Source: Jaapia argillacea MUCL 33604 (Eukaryota; Basidiomycota; Agaricomycetes; Jaapiales; Jaapiaceae). From it: a DNA stretch of 64,000 nucleotides. Where the stretch lies: assembly GCA_000697665.1 (NCBI GenBank), contig KL197711.1:1658553-1722552 (forward strand), given 5' to 3'. Numbering within the stretch: the stretch's first letter is position 1; every line of letters starts with the position of its first letter. A program made the position numbers and the translations under genes. Below the pieces are notes generated by a model. It did not search any database and was not told the DNA's origin. It saw nothing but the letters and a program-made list of their open reading frames with translations. Positions 23,122 to 34,776 of this stretch are shown one piece after another.

Positions 23122-25490
23122 TCACCAAGCATAGAACCCACTATCAAACTCGCCCTCGGAATCATCTCCCCCAGTCCCAAGTTTGGTCACCCCATCCACA
23201 TCCACGTCAAACTCCTCGGCTTCGACGTACGGTCCCCACCGAACGGAAGACGATAACCCGAGTCTGGCCCTAACCAACCCAAACTCCAAATCATTCGCAC
23301 ATCTTGGTAACTCGGCGTCGGCCTCCCCTTCCTTCTCATCCTGATCACCACATTCCGTCAGGGACAACTCATCATCTTCATCTTCGTCATCACTATCCTC
23401 ATCTTCAGAAGACGAGAACCAAATAGCAACGCCCGAATCCGAATCCCTCCTAACCCTCCTCATCTTCTCCCCAACCTCCCTCACCTTCCTCCTCTCTCTC
23501 CCAAGCACAAGTGGAGGTGGAGGTGAAAAAGTGACGACCTTCTGACAAGGAACAACACCCCTCTCCCAAACACTCCCCATCCCCTCCTTCGCCATCCCAC
23601 AAACAGCATCCAACCCAAACTCCACAAACCCTCCACTCTTCAAAAAATAATCAAATGCCTGCATCTCCACAAACCCGAACCCGAACCCAAAAGACCCATC
23701 TTCATACTCCAGATTATCCAAAATGGTGTTGGGTGTCGGTGTGAGAGGACCCAAAGGTCTGATAGGTGACTTGTGGTTGGGATGAGTATCCTCGAGGAGG
23801 TAATGGATTGCGAAGAAGAGGAGACGAAGGCCTTTGTAAAAGGTTTTGACTACGATGGGTTGGATGAGGCGCGGTGGGACATAGGGGAGTGCGATGTCGT
23901 GTTGGGGGTTGTCGCAGATGAGGTCCCATAAGTGCCTGTCTTCCAAGACGTCGCCCATCGTATCATAAACAACCGCGGCTTGTTCTAGATAGAAAAATCA
24001 GTAATCAAATGGTGGAAAGTGATAAAGCGGAAAGGCTCACCTCGCAATCTCTCCCTCATCCTCGGACTCAACCAACCATCCAGACAGCTCCCACAAGTAC
24101 ACCCCCATTTATTCCTCTTCACATACTCCATCTCACTAATACCAAATCCTTTCTCCTCACCTCTAACCACCTTGACTTCCTCGCCACAATCAACGCCCAA
24201 AGCCTTCTTCAACATAACCTCAATCCATAACCACTTCCTCTCATACCCACTCCACTCCCCGCCTCCAAGTTCCACTCTCGACCTCTCGCACTCCATAAGG
24301 TCTCGACAAAGTTCGAGAGGAGTGAGCCCATCAACATTATCCCTATTATTCAACAACATCTCAACCGGATCTTTCCTCTTTCCCAACCCCACACCGCGAA
24401 CCTTGGTCGCACGTAAATCGAGCAAGGTCCTAACAGCAACAACGTTCCCCCACCTAACAGCAGCATGCAACACACTCTCCCCTCTCCCATCCTGCATCCT
24501 AACCATAACTTCCGGATGCGACGCATACACCTGTTTGAGAATCGGTGTGATGGAAGTGTCCTTGATAGTAGAGATGGCGTAATGGATTGGGTAAGCTGAT
24601 TCTTCTTCTTCGTCTTTGGCGTCGAGGTTGGGGTGGTAGACGAGAGAGGAGGGGGGGATGTCTTCGTAGGCGTCAAGGATGAGGTTGGGATGGTTGGAAT
24701 AGAAGAGGAGTTCGGAGGAACGTTGGATGTCGTCTATTGGGAAGAGGCGACGAGAGGGATGAGATGGTTTGGGGGCGTAGGCTAGGTAAGACGTGCGACC
24801 AATTCGTCGAAAACCGGACTGGAGTGATAGGATGAGATGAGAAGGTTGGGTGGGGAAGGGGAAAAGGACACTCACGTTTCGGAAGAGTTTGGTGCAGAGG
24901 GGTGTTAATTGAAGACGTTCGCGCATTGTAGTACGCGTCTCGGGTATGGGTGAAGGGTGGCAAAATACCCAATCCCTTGAAGTGACGAAATCGGATCGGA
25001 TGAAGGACTGGAGAGTCGTATATCCTATGCCCTGGCCGCGAAACTAACCAACCACGAATAGAGAGTCAACTCGCGTTCAACTCTTAAAAAATCAAAAAAT
25101 ACACACTCGTTCATTCACGGTGATGTCTTGAATGTAAACAATCTTGCCATCGTTCAACTCCGCACCCCAGCAGCCCGTACCCCTCAACCAAGGGTGTTGC
25201 AAATGCACAGGTCTCATACACCCAAATTTATCAAACAACTTTGTCGCGAGAGCAGATACCCCTGGATCATCCTCAAGATCGAGTATCGAGTGAAACTGAT
25301 CTTGGACGCGATATCGGTTAACACGGAGTGCTCTGAGAGTGGATACGTGGCCGAGAAGGGAGTCGACGAGTCTCAAGGTGACATATTCAAGGATAGAAGG
25401 GTGAGTGTGATGTGGTTTCAGAGAGAATCGTATAGCCAGAGAGTCAGAGGACAAATCGATCGACGAAGTAGATGATCTTGGAGAGGCCAT
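23122..25490 (-). CDS. GNAT acetyltransferase-ankyrin repeat fusion protein
   Basis: Three open frames (from 25490, 24926 and 23958) join into one gene of about 730 residues. Exon 1 ends ...GKIVYIQDITVNER; a GTGTGT donor and the acceptor GGTTAG lead into FRGQGIGYTTLQSFIRSDFV, then DWVFCHPSPIPETRTTMRER. IQDITVNERFRGQGIG is the GNAT motif A with its acetyl-CoA loop (R-G-Q-G-I-G), and LFRNSGFRRIGRTSYLAYAP looks like GNAT motif B. After this come ankyrin-like repeats (HYAISTIKDTSITPILKQVY; GRGESVLHAAVRWGNVVAVR; DNVDGLTPLELCRDLMECER) and a Cys-rich WGCTCGSCLDGWLSPRMRER element. The C-terminal third has an acidic Ser/Asp tract (SSSEDEDSDDEDEDDELS). Likely role: an acyltransferase with a protein-binding module; substrate unknown. 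The end is TGA 23122-23124, but GTGAGC overlaps it, so a further exon is possible. Confidence 0.75.
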
Positions 25491-26724
25491 CGTTATCCCC
25501 AGCTACGAAAAAGAGCGACAGGAAAGAGGGGGGGGAGAAAGGAGAGGAGGGACGAAGGAGAAGGGAGGGACAGGGTCTGGTTCGGTTGGATCCATAAGGA
25601 GACAGGACCTTTTGTATGGGCCGTGGATGGAACCGAGCTCGAACATGCCGCACACTAGTCTGACTAGCAATTGATTAGAGGATCACAAGGAGATGGACAC
25701 GGGAAACCCGGTTTCAAATTTCCATAATGAACGAGGATATCGTAAAAACACAGTACAAGGGAAGCAGGATGACAGAAGAACTGCCAGCCACGCCGAGGAC
25801 ACGAGTAATGATTGCACAGCACAAGCACAAGCGCAAAAGATTGGCGAAAAAAGTCGATCGACGATGTTGTTCCAGAGGAGTTCCGTAGCTTCCCAGAATG
25901 CTTTCTTCCGGAACTGGTAAATCAAATGCAGATACTCGTCTTGGATACAAGTGCTTTTTCCAGAGTTTCAGGAGAGCGCCTGCTGTCGATCCACATTCGA
26001 TTTATATCTTAGCCATGCCGGGGAATATTGAGTAGAGTAGTCAGGCTCAATTGAACAGCTGCGTGCATAATCAATAGCGACAGACAGAAAATGACAGGAG
26101 GGTCGACGTCGTAGCGTGGTTGAGGGAATAATACTGGACCGCGTTGTGATGGCCTGACGTCAACTCGTGCTCTCCTTTCTGATGGTTCAGTTGTCGTTGT
26201 TCAGTTATCAGAGGTTGCTCAAAGTCAGAGTCCGAAGTCAGAGTCCGAAACGGCGCCACAAGTTGCATTGCGCCGGACAAGGGGGTTCCTGGGTTCACTA
26301 CAAGGGCCCATCGACACCCTTCCGTGCATGAACGTCCTCATAGCCATAGCGCCTCGGCACCTCGGTTTGGGTTTGGTCGACCGAGGGGAATGCGTTGGAC
26401 AAGGCAAACAGGCCAAATCGGCTAAATTGCACTCCAACCCAACAGCAAAATATCTTCGCAACGTCTCCACTCAAAGCACCAGAAGCAGACAAAATGAGAT
26501 TAAGAGGACCACGAGCGCCACGGTCAGCACTGAATCCAACTCGGGTTCGACGGCATCGGAGACCCACTGCTTGCAGCAGAAAATTAATCGAGCTCTATAC
26601 GCAGTCGTCAACAAAAATAATCATCCATGTACAATCTTCCAGTCCTAAATAGTCCACGAGCCAAAATGTCCAAATATACAGCGACGATCCGTGTCGGAAA
26701 GCAACAGCCAACAGCCAGACCCCG
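25491..26724. other. Intergenic, nothing recognised
   Basis: About 1.2 kb between the start of the GNAT-ankyrin gene and the stop of the aspartic protease gene, both on the minus strand. The first 150 bases (25491-25640 on the plus strand) are purine-rich, so the template for the minus-strand promoter is pyrimidine-rich. No open frame of interest, RNA gene or repeat could be supported. Confidence 0.45.
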
Positions 26725-28324
26725 TTAATTCGTCTCAGCAGTCGTGTATTGAGTCGTGGCCAGTCCAACCCTCGTATTCGTGGTGTCAAATGCACTATAG
26801 AATCGCTGCAAGAAGGCGAATCCGTCTGAGAGCAATCCATTAGTACCAACCAATTCGAGTCCAATTGCAAACCAACGTGAAAACTTACTGATAAAATCTA
26901 ACCCACTTCCACTCTGGCTCCCCAGATCGCTCACAATCGAATAAATCTGATTAGGCTGACCGCCCATCATCGAATTTAAGCTCCTTGGCCAGATCTGGGC
27001 ATTGGGTGTCAACTCATAGGTGATTCCGCCAATGTCGAAGAAGAGGGATTGCAAGTTGTTATATTGCTGTTGAGTAAACGTCAAGAGACCGGTGGTTCTA
27101 GAAGACGAGGGATGAGCAGTTGAACAAGATAGCAGGTAAAATGAGACGCACTGGTCCACGGTCCCACCCGTCGCACTTTGATAAGCCCGGAAGGCATCGG
27201 TGGCGAGCAACAACAACGTCGTTCCAGTATCCACGATCCCAGCATTTCCACCCAATAAACTCGTGCCACCAGAACCATAAGTCAAGCTCTGGTCAATGCC
27301 CCAGTAGTTCGAAGCGGGTGAAGTACTGGTGATGGGTACATAACCAATCTTGCCAGTGTACTTTGACGAGTCGACACTACCAAAGTCGAGCTCGCCATTT
27401 GCGGCGCCGGAGGTGGTGGTGGGTACGTAAGAGATTCCGAGAATCTCTTCGGGGATCGTTCCTTGTGCGTAAAGGTTGTCCGTCACTGTGGGAACCGTGG
27501 TGGTGTTGGAGACGGTGTTCTGGGTGAGGTCAACGGGCCCGACACTGAAGGTATGCGCCGTGAATAGAAGAAAGGCGAGAAAAAGGGCGGGTGAGACGAA
27601 CCCAAGAATACCATCGACGTCACTGAAGCCCTGTGCGGTGCTTGCGACGCCGATGGATTGATTCTGGATGACGAGCTCTGGGCTAAGCGTGACGGTGTCG
27701 GTGTCTGGAAAAATTAAATAAGGACTGTAGAAAGGGGGACATTCAACATAAGAAACGTACACTCAGTCCCGGAGAACGACCCAGAACCATAACTGACATT
27801 CTATAATGAGGCAAGTTCAGTAAGGTGCATCTAACTAGCGATTGATAGTACCGTACGACGCTGTCGCCAGTGCTCTGGCTTGAACTGGTGGGAGTATATG
27901 CCTGGCCAGCACCAACCCAAGTATTTGAGCTCCCAGTGTCGATGAGAAGCGTATACTGGGTGGAAGGGTTACCAACGCCTACCGATGCGGTGTAAGTTAC
28001 ACCTGTAAACATTATTCCTTCAGTCACTGGTATAGGATACGAATGTTCTCGTTGCTCACCAGCGTCGGTGACATCGATGGAGTCACCAGAAGTTGGGGGC
28101 GCACCACTTCCAGTAGTGGGTGCGGTTTGTCCTGGTGATTGGGTGGCACCGCCACGACCGCCCTTTCGCCTCCTCTTCGCCTCATGGAACATAGCAGGAC
28201 CATGGGGATGAAGACCTTTGAGGAACTTCTGAGCACGAGCTTGGTCGCGTGCCAAGATGTCTTTGGCGTGATGGCCCTGGATGCGGGTAGTGAACGGGAG
28301 GCTGCGAAGTGTTCCTGTAGCCAT
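26725..28324 (-). CDS. Pepsin-like aspartic protease (family A1, polyporopepsin-like)
   Basis: Multi-exon minus-strand gene, about 440 residues. Both catalytic aspartates are present: YTLLIDTGSSNTWVGAG (first lobe) and AGIVDTGTTLLLLATDAFRA (second lobe). The flap Tyr lies in NVSYGSGSFSGTE. The N-terminal LRSLPFTTRIQGHHAKDILA and RDQARAQKFLKG resemble the propeptide of basidiomycete aspartic proteases. A Lys/Arg/Gly-rich then Pro/Thr/Ser-rich linker separates propeptide and enzyme. No hydrophobic signal peptide precedes it: the ATG at 28324 starts MATGTLRSLPF, and a TATA box 93 bases upstream makes a missing upstream exon less likely. The last exon ends ...TTNTRVGLATTQYTTAETN. Family role: acid endopeptidase; whether this one is secreted is uncertain. 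Confidence 0.9.
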
Positions 28325-28416
28325 CTTGTTGTTAGAATTCGAATCGGGTTTGTGTTGTTGGGAGAAGGGTAGAAATTGAGTAATGTGATGGAGAAAGGAG
28401 GTGCAACCCTCCATCC

Positions 28417-28423
28417 TTTTATA
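28417..28423 (-). promoter_or_regulatory. TATA box of the aspartic protease gene
   Basis: TATAAAA on the minus strand, 93 bases upstream of the ATG at 28324, followed by C/T- and CAA-rich leader sequence typical of a strongly expressed fungal gene. It supports 28324 as the true translation start. Confidence 0.6.
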
Positions 28424-29353
28424 AGGGGATGGAGGATGACGGGGATCTTGTGAAGTTGGGTGAGAAGTAGTCGTCATCGCGAGCGAATAGTGGCGGGAGA
28501 AAGGCAAGTGGCGATATGGAGAACCGTTGAGAGGTACGCCGCGTCATGAGGAGCGTAGGATATACCAGCGTCGGCAATAGGGGCATGATATCGAGCAACC
28601 GAGAGAAGCCATTGGAAAAGAAAGGAGTGAGATCCAAGGATAGGCTTCCTGCTTCCGGAGCTGAGGCAGCCTCGGTTCCATCCCAAGGCCGTGGAGGTAG
28701 AGAGAAGTGTCCGGCTGCGATTACAATTTTAGAACTGTGGCCAATATCTCGTCGGAGGGGACGGAAACCATGTGGAATTTGACATCGTCGACGCAATCGT
28801 CGTCACAGACGACAGAGAAGACAGAAGTGCACCAGCTCATTTCTCAGCGAGAGAAGTTGACGGTTGACAGGTTGAACCACCAACTCCGAGACGACTCGAC
28901 ATGGGGAAGTAGGATGATGATTCGGACATCCGGAGAAGGGTGCCACAAGGGGAGAACAAGACGAGGGATTTGGTTCAGGTGATAGAATCGGAATAGGCGG
29001 GAAGTGATGGTGGTAGATCATGTATCGCTTTGGAAAGATCTCTCTGTAGGCGACCACAGAAGCATCGATGACGTTACTTGAGAACACTCCGGCGAATATC
29101 CGCAGCCCGGACACTGGTTATCTTATCTTCCACAGTGAGAAACCACAGATGGTGACAAAACATTGACATACCAAAATCTCGTCGTGACGAAATTCCAGCC
29201 GATTAAGACTCGAAACAGATGCTCATATAATCCCGCTACAAATTCACCCACGGTCCCGGTCCTCCTATTGATGCGCAGACACGGACGCCGGGTGGGGTCA
29301 TAGGACAGAAGGGATGGAAATCAAGACTATTCGGCCGTGGAGCGGGGCTGAAA
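28424..29353. other. Intergenic, promoter of the protease and 3' flank of the F-box gene
   Basis: About 0.9 kb. Apart from the TATA box next to it, I see no gene, RNA or repeat. A few frames of 70-125 codons on either strand do not splice or look like proteins. Confidence 0.4.
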
Positions 29354-31271
29354 TTATAATGCTAGGATGTGAAGGCCTCTACATTTCCCGTCCACAACCT
29401 ATGACAAAGGGGCGAAAGATTAGGGGTTAGGTCATTCCAAGGTGGTTTTTTTTACTCACCTCGAGCCCAACGAGGTCGCTACTGGCTAGGATCTGCGGAA
29501 AAGGAAGTGGGATGTCGAAGACGACTTCACGATATGGGAGTGCAGTTGTGACGTCGTTGACGTAAATATCACCAGCAGGAATCACAGCCGGTTCAATGAC
29601 GATATTGGTGGTTGGGTCAAAGGACATATTTTGGCTGTCATCACTACTAGGTTCTTGCGGGGGGGAATGGGGGGGCTCTCGGAGTAATGTAGGTGATGGA
29701 GAGCGTACTTGGTGTCGCAAAAGGTCCCTTGCGATGTCCAGTTGATTGAAGTCCATAATTCGGTTGGGTAAAACAAGACGATGGCCGAAGATGCTGTCGC
29801 TCAGCCTCACGAAGGCTCGAGGCATTTTGAATGCACGCGTACAAGGTGGACCCCATACATCCCAAAGAATTGTTTGAGGGTCTTCAAGTTCATTTTTAAA
29901 GGTGCTTGGAACTTGTTGCAGGAGCTTGGGAACGGAGATGATGAATACATAGCCGGTTGTAAGGTGGTCGGGATCGCCCAAATCATTGGAGGTCAACAGA
30001 GACATCTCGCAGCAGATGAGAGTCGGCGAAGGGGCGATGTCAAAGGGAAGAGGTCGAGACTCCGACGGATAAACAGTGGAACGATTGCAGGGTAACCCGG
30101 GATACAAATTGGGGATCGCAAAGGTGAATCGGTTAAGGGATTCTGGGAGAGTAAATGTAGTCAACAGCGTAGGAATTACCTTTCCACAAGCGTCACTGTC
30201 CAAGACATAGATGTCCAAGTACCCGCAAGGATCGTGGGGGCATATGCACTTGGAGATTAGGAGGTACCGGTCGGATAGAAAGGCCAGTCCACCAATAACA
30301 CTGGTGGCGTAACCACGTAGCAATTCCTGGAAGTGACCTAGTCGGAAGGTAGGGGGAGAAAATGCAAGGGGGACTATGGCTTACTGTGTGGGCATGGCCC
30401 GATGGCCAGTGGAAGAGCATGAGAGTTACTCCACGCAAAGTCGCTGTCGAGCGGGTGACTGAACATGCAACGAGCTCGCCAAATATCGTTAGATGGCAGA
30501 TGGAGGTTCCAAGCTCCTGGAGAGAAGAGTCCAGGGGCTGCCTTATGGGCTGTATGCCGGCCGCCCGTGGGTGGGGAGTGCCGTGGAGAAGAGATAAGAT
30601 ATGGAAGGTGATATGTGTTCTTGACGGGACTCGTCAGTCTTGAGAGATGAATGTTGAAAGTACGAACTCACGGCGGTGGCGAGTCGGGTAATCGTTCTAT
30701 CCCAATAAGGAGATCTTGGGCAGGATCGAAGTCAAATCCTCCCATTAAGTCGTGGAGATGAAGGGACCAGGAGGGTACTTCGGGGGTGATGGACCGGATG
30801 TTGACAACGTCTAGGCAATTGAACGCCTCTTGGACTAAAGGCCCTCGCAGATAAGCTCCGACAAAAACACCGCCTCTGAACGAAAACCCTTTACGGGCCC
30901 CAAATGAAGATGAATCGTAGCCTCTAACAAGATCGATGGTCTCCAAAGTTTCGATGACTGGGTCTTTCCAGGCGGCTTGCTGCTCCTTGAGATACTTGAG
31001 CCGCTGTCTTGTTGTAGATGGATGGGTCAAACTACCATCTCCATAATTTGCAGCTCCCAACTCGACGATGTACTGGAGGCTGGCGGTACGGCGAATGGTC
31101 TCGTAGAAGCCTCTGGAGACCTATCCGACAATCGGAATGCGATGAGGATGAGCTCAGTTGGAGAGAATTAGAGAGAGGCCAGCGTACAGTCTGACACTTC
31201 AGCAACTCTCGGAAATCTAGTAAGGATAGGATGGTCACCAGGAGCTCTGGAGGCAGCATCGTTATTTTCAT
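29354..31271 (-). CDS. F-box domain protein
   Basis: Minus-strand gene, roughly 530-560 residues. The first exon MKITMLPPELLVTILSLLDF, then RELLKCQT, is a canonical F-box start (L-P-P-E-L-L). The remainder has the layout of agaricomycete F-box proteins with a beta-rich, propeller-like C-terminal part: RRYLKEQQAAW-like linker (LKYLKEQQAAWKDPVIETL), FRGGVFVGAYLRGPLVQEAF, LRGYATSVIGGLAFLSDRYL and DYLDIYVLDSD-like segments. Such proteins recruit substrates to SCF ubiquitin ligase; the substrate is unknown. I end the gene at 29354: a 61-nt intron (29399-29459, GTGAGT...ATAG) after LVGLE adds the short exon VVDGKCRGLHILAL. Without that splice the frame stops at 29427. It is divergent from AKR copy 1 with a 250-base shared promoter. 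Confidence 0.8.
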
Positions 31272-31522
31272 GGAGGGAGAGCACCACGATTAGAACAAGC
31301 CGCGATCGACATCGAAACAAAAGACACAAGCTGAAGCGCGAAGTTCGAATTGAATTGTACGTACACACAGAGTCCCACAACCTGTCACGTTCAGCTTCAG
31401 TCAGCTCATAGCCGCAATCTCAGCTATATTTGCGCGATAATGACTTTCGGCTTGCACATATGCCACTATCAGGTCCCTCCAATCTTGTCTCGACGTAACC
31501 ACCACGCCAGGCCCTACCCAAC

Positions 31523-32952
31523 ATGCCATTTGAAACCGTGACTTTGAATGACGGAAACAAGGTGCGGTTCTTCAGCCCATGGCTCAAACAGCGCCGGAAT
31601 CTAATGTTCTGGTCGTTAGATACCAGCCATTGCTTTTGGAACAGGGAGCGTGTGGAAAGGGCATGTGAGACCAACTTCCCACCAGACGACGTGCTAAGAC
31701 TCACAGGTCTTGGGTTGACTAGAGCGTGACTGAATATGTTGAACAAGCCATCGAGACAGGCTTCTCCCACATAGACACGGCAGCGAGTGAGTTCCTCCGT
31801 TCTGTCCCTTCATATCGGACCGTGATTCATTCGTCACAGTCTATGGGAACGAAGATACCGTTGGTACAGCTCTTAGGGAAGTTGGGTTGGATCGGGATGA
31901 CCTCTACGTTACAACGAAATATGACGGAGGCGACATTCAGGAAGCGGTCCACAGCAGTTTGTCAAAGGTGCGTATCTACCTACGTCCCTTCATGTTGGCA
32001 TCAGCTCACGATCGTGTCAGCTTGGCCTGAAACAACTCGACCTTTACTTGATTCATGCGCCTAGCTTCGTCGAGGGCAAGCTAGAGTCGGCTTGGCAAGA
32101 ATTTGAGAAAATCAAAGAGACCGGTCTGGCAAAGTACGTGCAGGATATGATTTTTGGTCTGCTCATTCTAATGTCCACTGTCCTGTTAGGAGCATCGGTG
32201 TTAGCAATTTTACGGTGAAAGACCTCCAACAGGTCATCAAATCTGCCAAAGTCAAGCCCGCCGTGAATCAGGTACGATTTTACCAGTTCTTGGACGTCGA
32301 GTAGCTAAGCTCGAGCTCATACACTGGATTCTAAGATTCGCTTCCACCCCTACAATTATTCCGAGAACAAGACCCTTTTGGAGTACTCCGGCAAGCATGG
32401 CATCATCACGGAGGCGTATGGAAGTCTATAGTGAGTTTACCGCCTTCTACTTCTCTTCATTGAAAGCCAATTGTGATCTTCGTAGTCCTATAACCCAAGC
32501 ACCAGGAGGTCCCGTGGACAAGGTCCTCGCCGCTGTCGGGAAAAGAATTGGTGCCAACCCTGGTCAAGTCATCTTTAAGTGGGTTCAGGCCAAAGGAGTG
32601 GTGATTGTCACGTACGTCAATATGCAAGTCCCTTCATGTCTTCAAGCTCATGTGGTTCCCGACCCAGCACAAGCTCGAAAAAAGAACGGCTTGAGGAGTA
32701 TTTAGCAGTTGCCGATCTTCGTGAGCACCCTTCATACTTTGATCCCCCACAAATCAATTTACTGTTGGTTAACCACTAGCACCCCTCACTGAGGAGGAAA
32801 TCGCCGCAATTGATGCTGCTGGAGCTAAAGGCCCACCTAAACCCATTCGGCGTCATATAGCAACAGCACTTTGGATGCTTTTGATCATGTATTGGTTTGC
32901 GGGGTCTTTTCTTGACCTCTCGAGATGGATGGGGGATAGGGCGAGTGCATAG
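31523..32952 (+). CDS. Aldo-keto reductase, tandem copy 1, with C-terminal membrane tail
   Basis: About ten short exons give a protein of roughly 300-330 residues that starts [13 protein letters not shown]. The catalytic tetrad of the AKR family is readable: Asp in SHIDTAAS, Tyr in VYGNEDTVGTA, Lys in [11 protein letters not shown], His in LDLYLIHAPS. Conserved SIGVSNF and KPAVNQIRFHPYNYSENKTL (substrate and NADPH side) follow, then [20 protein letters not shown] and [14 protein letters not shown]. After the barrel the last exon adds a hydrophobic segment (ALWMLLIMYWFAGSFL) and a basic end, so the enzyme is probably tail-anchored to a membrane. Family role: NADPH-dependent reduction of aldehydes or ketones; substrate unknown. 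Same intron layout as copies 2 and 3. Confidence 0.9.
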
Positions 32953-33375
32953 ATCAGTTGCGGGATGACGGATTCCTATTACACGCAAGCCTTCATGCAC
33001 CGGCATTGAGTATGGAAATGTTGGATAGACCTGAGCTTTATCGATGATGTGTAGCTTGGCCCCATTTTACTTAGATTCAAGTTGCCACCCCTGGATCTTG
33101 GCCGAGCCGCATAGTAATTTCACCGCTCAACCTTCGCTCGTTCACAGTGAATATCAATTCCTACAATATGGCTGCTGGTTCTACCAAATTGTAAGTCCGT
33201 ACTGCGACAAGTCGCCACGCGTTGTGCACTCCCGGAATTACAATGCCTTCCCACTGGGTTACCCTGCGAACGCTATTCGCCATTGGCGGGAGTTATTAGC
33301 ACAGGCTGAACGATGGATGTCGTCTCCTTCTATCCCTCCACTCCTCGTAGCATTTGAACCAGAGTGCAGAGCAAC
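32953..33375. other. Intergenic between AKR copies 1 and 2
   Basis: About 420 bases holding the terminator of copy 1 and the promoter of copy 2. No coding remnant of an AKR could be recognised. Confidence 0.45.
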
Positions 33376-34776
33376 ATGGTCTTTGGCACAGTGACATTGA
33401 ATGATGGGAATGAGGCAAGTGCATCGATGCTTATTCGACGACGATTTGAACTTTCCGCTGACATGCAATACGGCCCACCTACAGATTCCAACCATCGCTT
33501 TCGGCACAGGAAGTGCACTCTTTGGCCGTGTGAACAGCTATCTACCCCCAGAGGTTGGCTTACGTTGAGCAAGATCTTCATTCTAGAATGCCACAGACAA
33601 TGTGGAGCTAGCTATTGAAACTGGCTTTATTCACATCGACACTGCTGCCAGTGCGTGGATATTAAGCAGCTGAACGCACGGGTTGAGCGCCATGTTTACA
33701 CCTTTCCAGTTTATAAGAACGAAGATTCCGTTGGCGATGCTATCAAGGGAGGAGGGTTCGATCGAGAGAAGCTCTATATCGCGACAAAGTATGACGGAGG
33801 TGATATTCAGAGAGAAGTCCGATCCAGCTTGACGAAGGTGCGCATCTAAGCATTGAGTATGCGAGTTTGACTTAGGCTGACGACACCCAAGCTGGGGCTC
33901 ACCCAAGTGGACCTCTATTTGATTCACTTCCCATCCCTCGTCGAGAAGGATATGGAGGGTGGTTGGCGTGAACTTGAGAAGATCAAAGAGGACGGTTTAT
34001 CGAGGTACGATTTGAATGGGGTTGGGCCTATCATTCCCTTTACCACCTTTCCAGGAGCATCGGTGTGAGCAACTTCAACCTTGAACAAATGCAAGAGTTG
34101 GTGAAGGTCGCTAGGATCAAACCGGCGGTAAACCAGGTGTGTCTTGCCTGGAGAGGACAGTATCCCTGAGCTGACTGGGTATTGCTGTCCTGAAAGATAC
34201 GACTCCATCCCTATAACTACGCCGAGAACAGAGCCCTGCTTGCATATTCTGCCCAGCATGGTATTGTGACCGAGGCATACAGCAGTCTCACGTACGTTGT
34301 TTTCATCTACCTACCAAATTCGGTGCTATCTGACGGGGAACGCAGCCCATTGACAAAGTTGCCTGGCGGTGCTGTCGACAAACCCGTTGCAGCTGCAGCT
34401 AAGAGGCTTGGAGCAACGCCGGGTCAGGTTATATTCAAATGGGTAGAGTCCAAAGGTGTAGTTATTGTTACGTATGTGGATACCCTCAAACATCTACTCC
34501 CTCACGCTGAGACATGGACGGATTTTCAGTACGAGCTCAAGGAAGGAACGTCTGGAGGAATACCTCGCAGTGGCCGATATTCCCGCTCTAACATCCGCGG
34601 AAATTGCAGCCATCGACCAGGCTGGAGCCAGTGGATTTTCCTCCGAGACCTCGTTCGGGTTTGGATTTTGGGTCTTCATTCTGGTGGTGCTTGCCGGTGG
34701 TTGGTTTGCCAGGCGATTCTTCATCTCTCGACGCGAGAAAACTACCACGGGATATGAGCCTATTTCCTCCAGTTAG
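33376..34776 (+). CDS. Aldo-keto reductase, tandem copy 2, with C-terminal membrane tail
   Basis: Paralogue of the genes at 31523 and 35001 with the same exon structure. Catalytic residues: HIDTAAS (Asp), [12 protein letters not shown] (Tyr), [11 protein letters not shown] (Lys), [10 protein letters not shown] (His). Conserved [27 protein letters not shown] and [17 protein letters not shown] are present. The first intron (from 33415, GCAAGT...CAG) has a GC donor; copies 1 and 3 have GT at the same spot, so the GC is a derived change in this copy. The C-terminus carries a strong membrane helix, [19 protein letters not shown], followed by basic residues, predicting a tail-anchored or type-II-like topology. 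Reaction: NADPH-linked carbonyl reduction; substrate unknown. Confidence 0.9.

Noticed and set aside
24009-24582. Plus-strand frames of 73-187 codons opposite the ankyrin gene
   Set aside because: They are complements of the G-rich coding strand and consist of Pro/Ser/Thr-rich low-complexity sequence. They are shadows.
23122-25490. Three separate genes suggested by ATGs at 25490, 24926 and 23958
   Set aside because: The protein reads through: FRGQGIGYTTLQSF to TTMRERLQLTPL without a break before 24926, and the GTGAGC-CTAG intron joins LSPRMRERLRE to QAAVVYDTMGDV. One gene explains all three.
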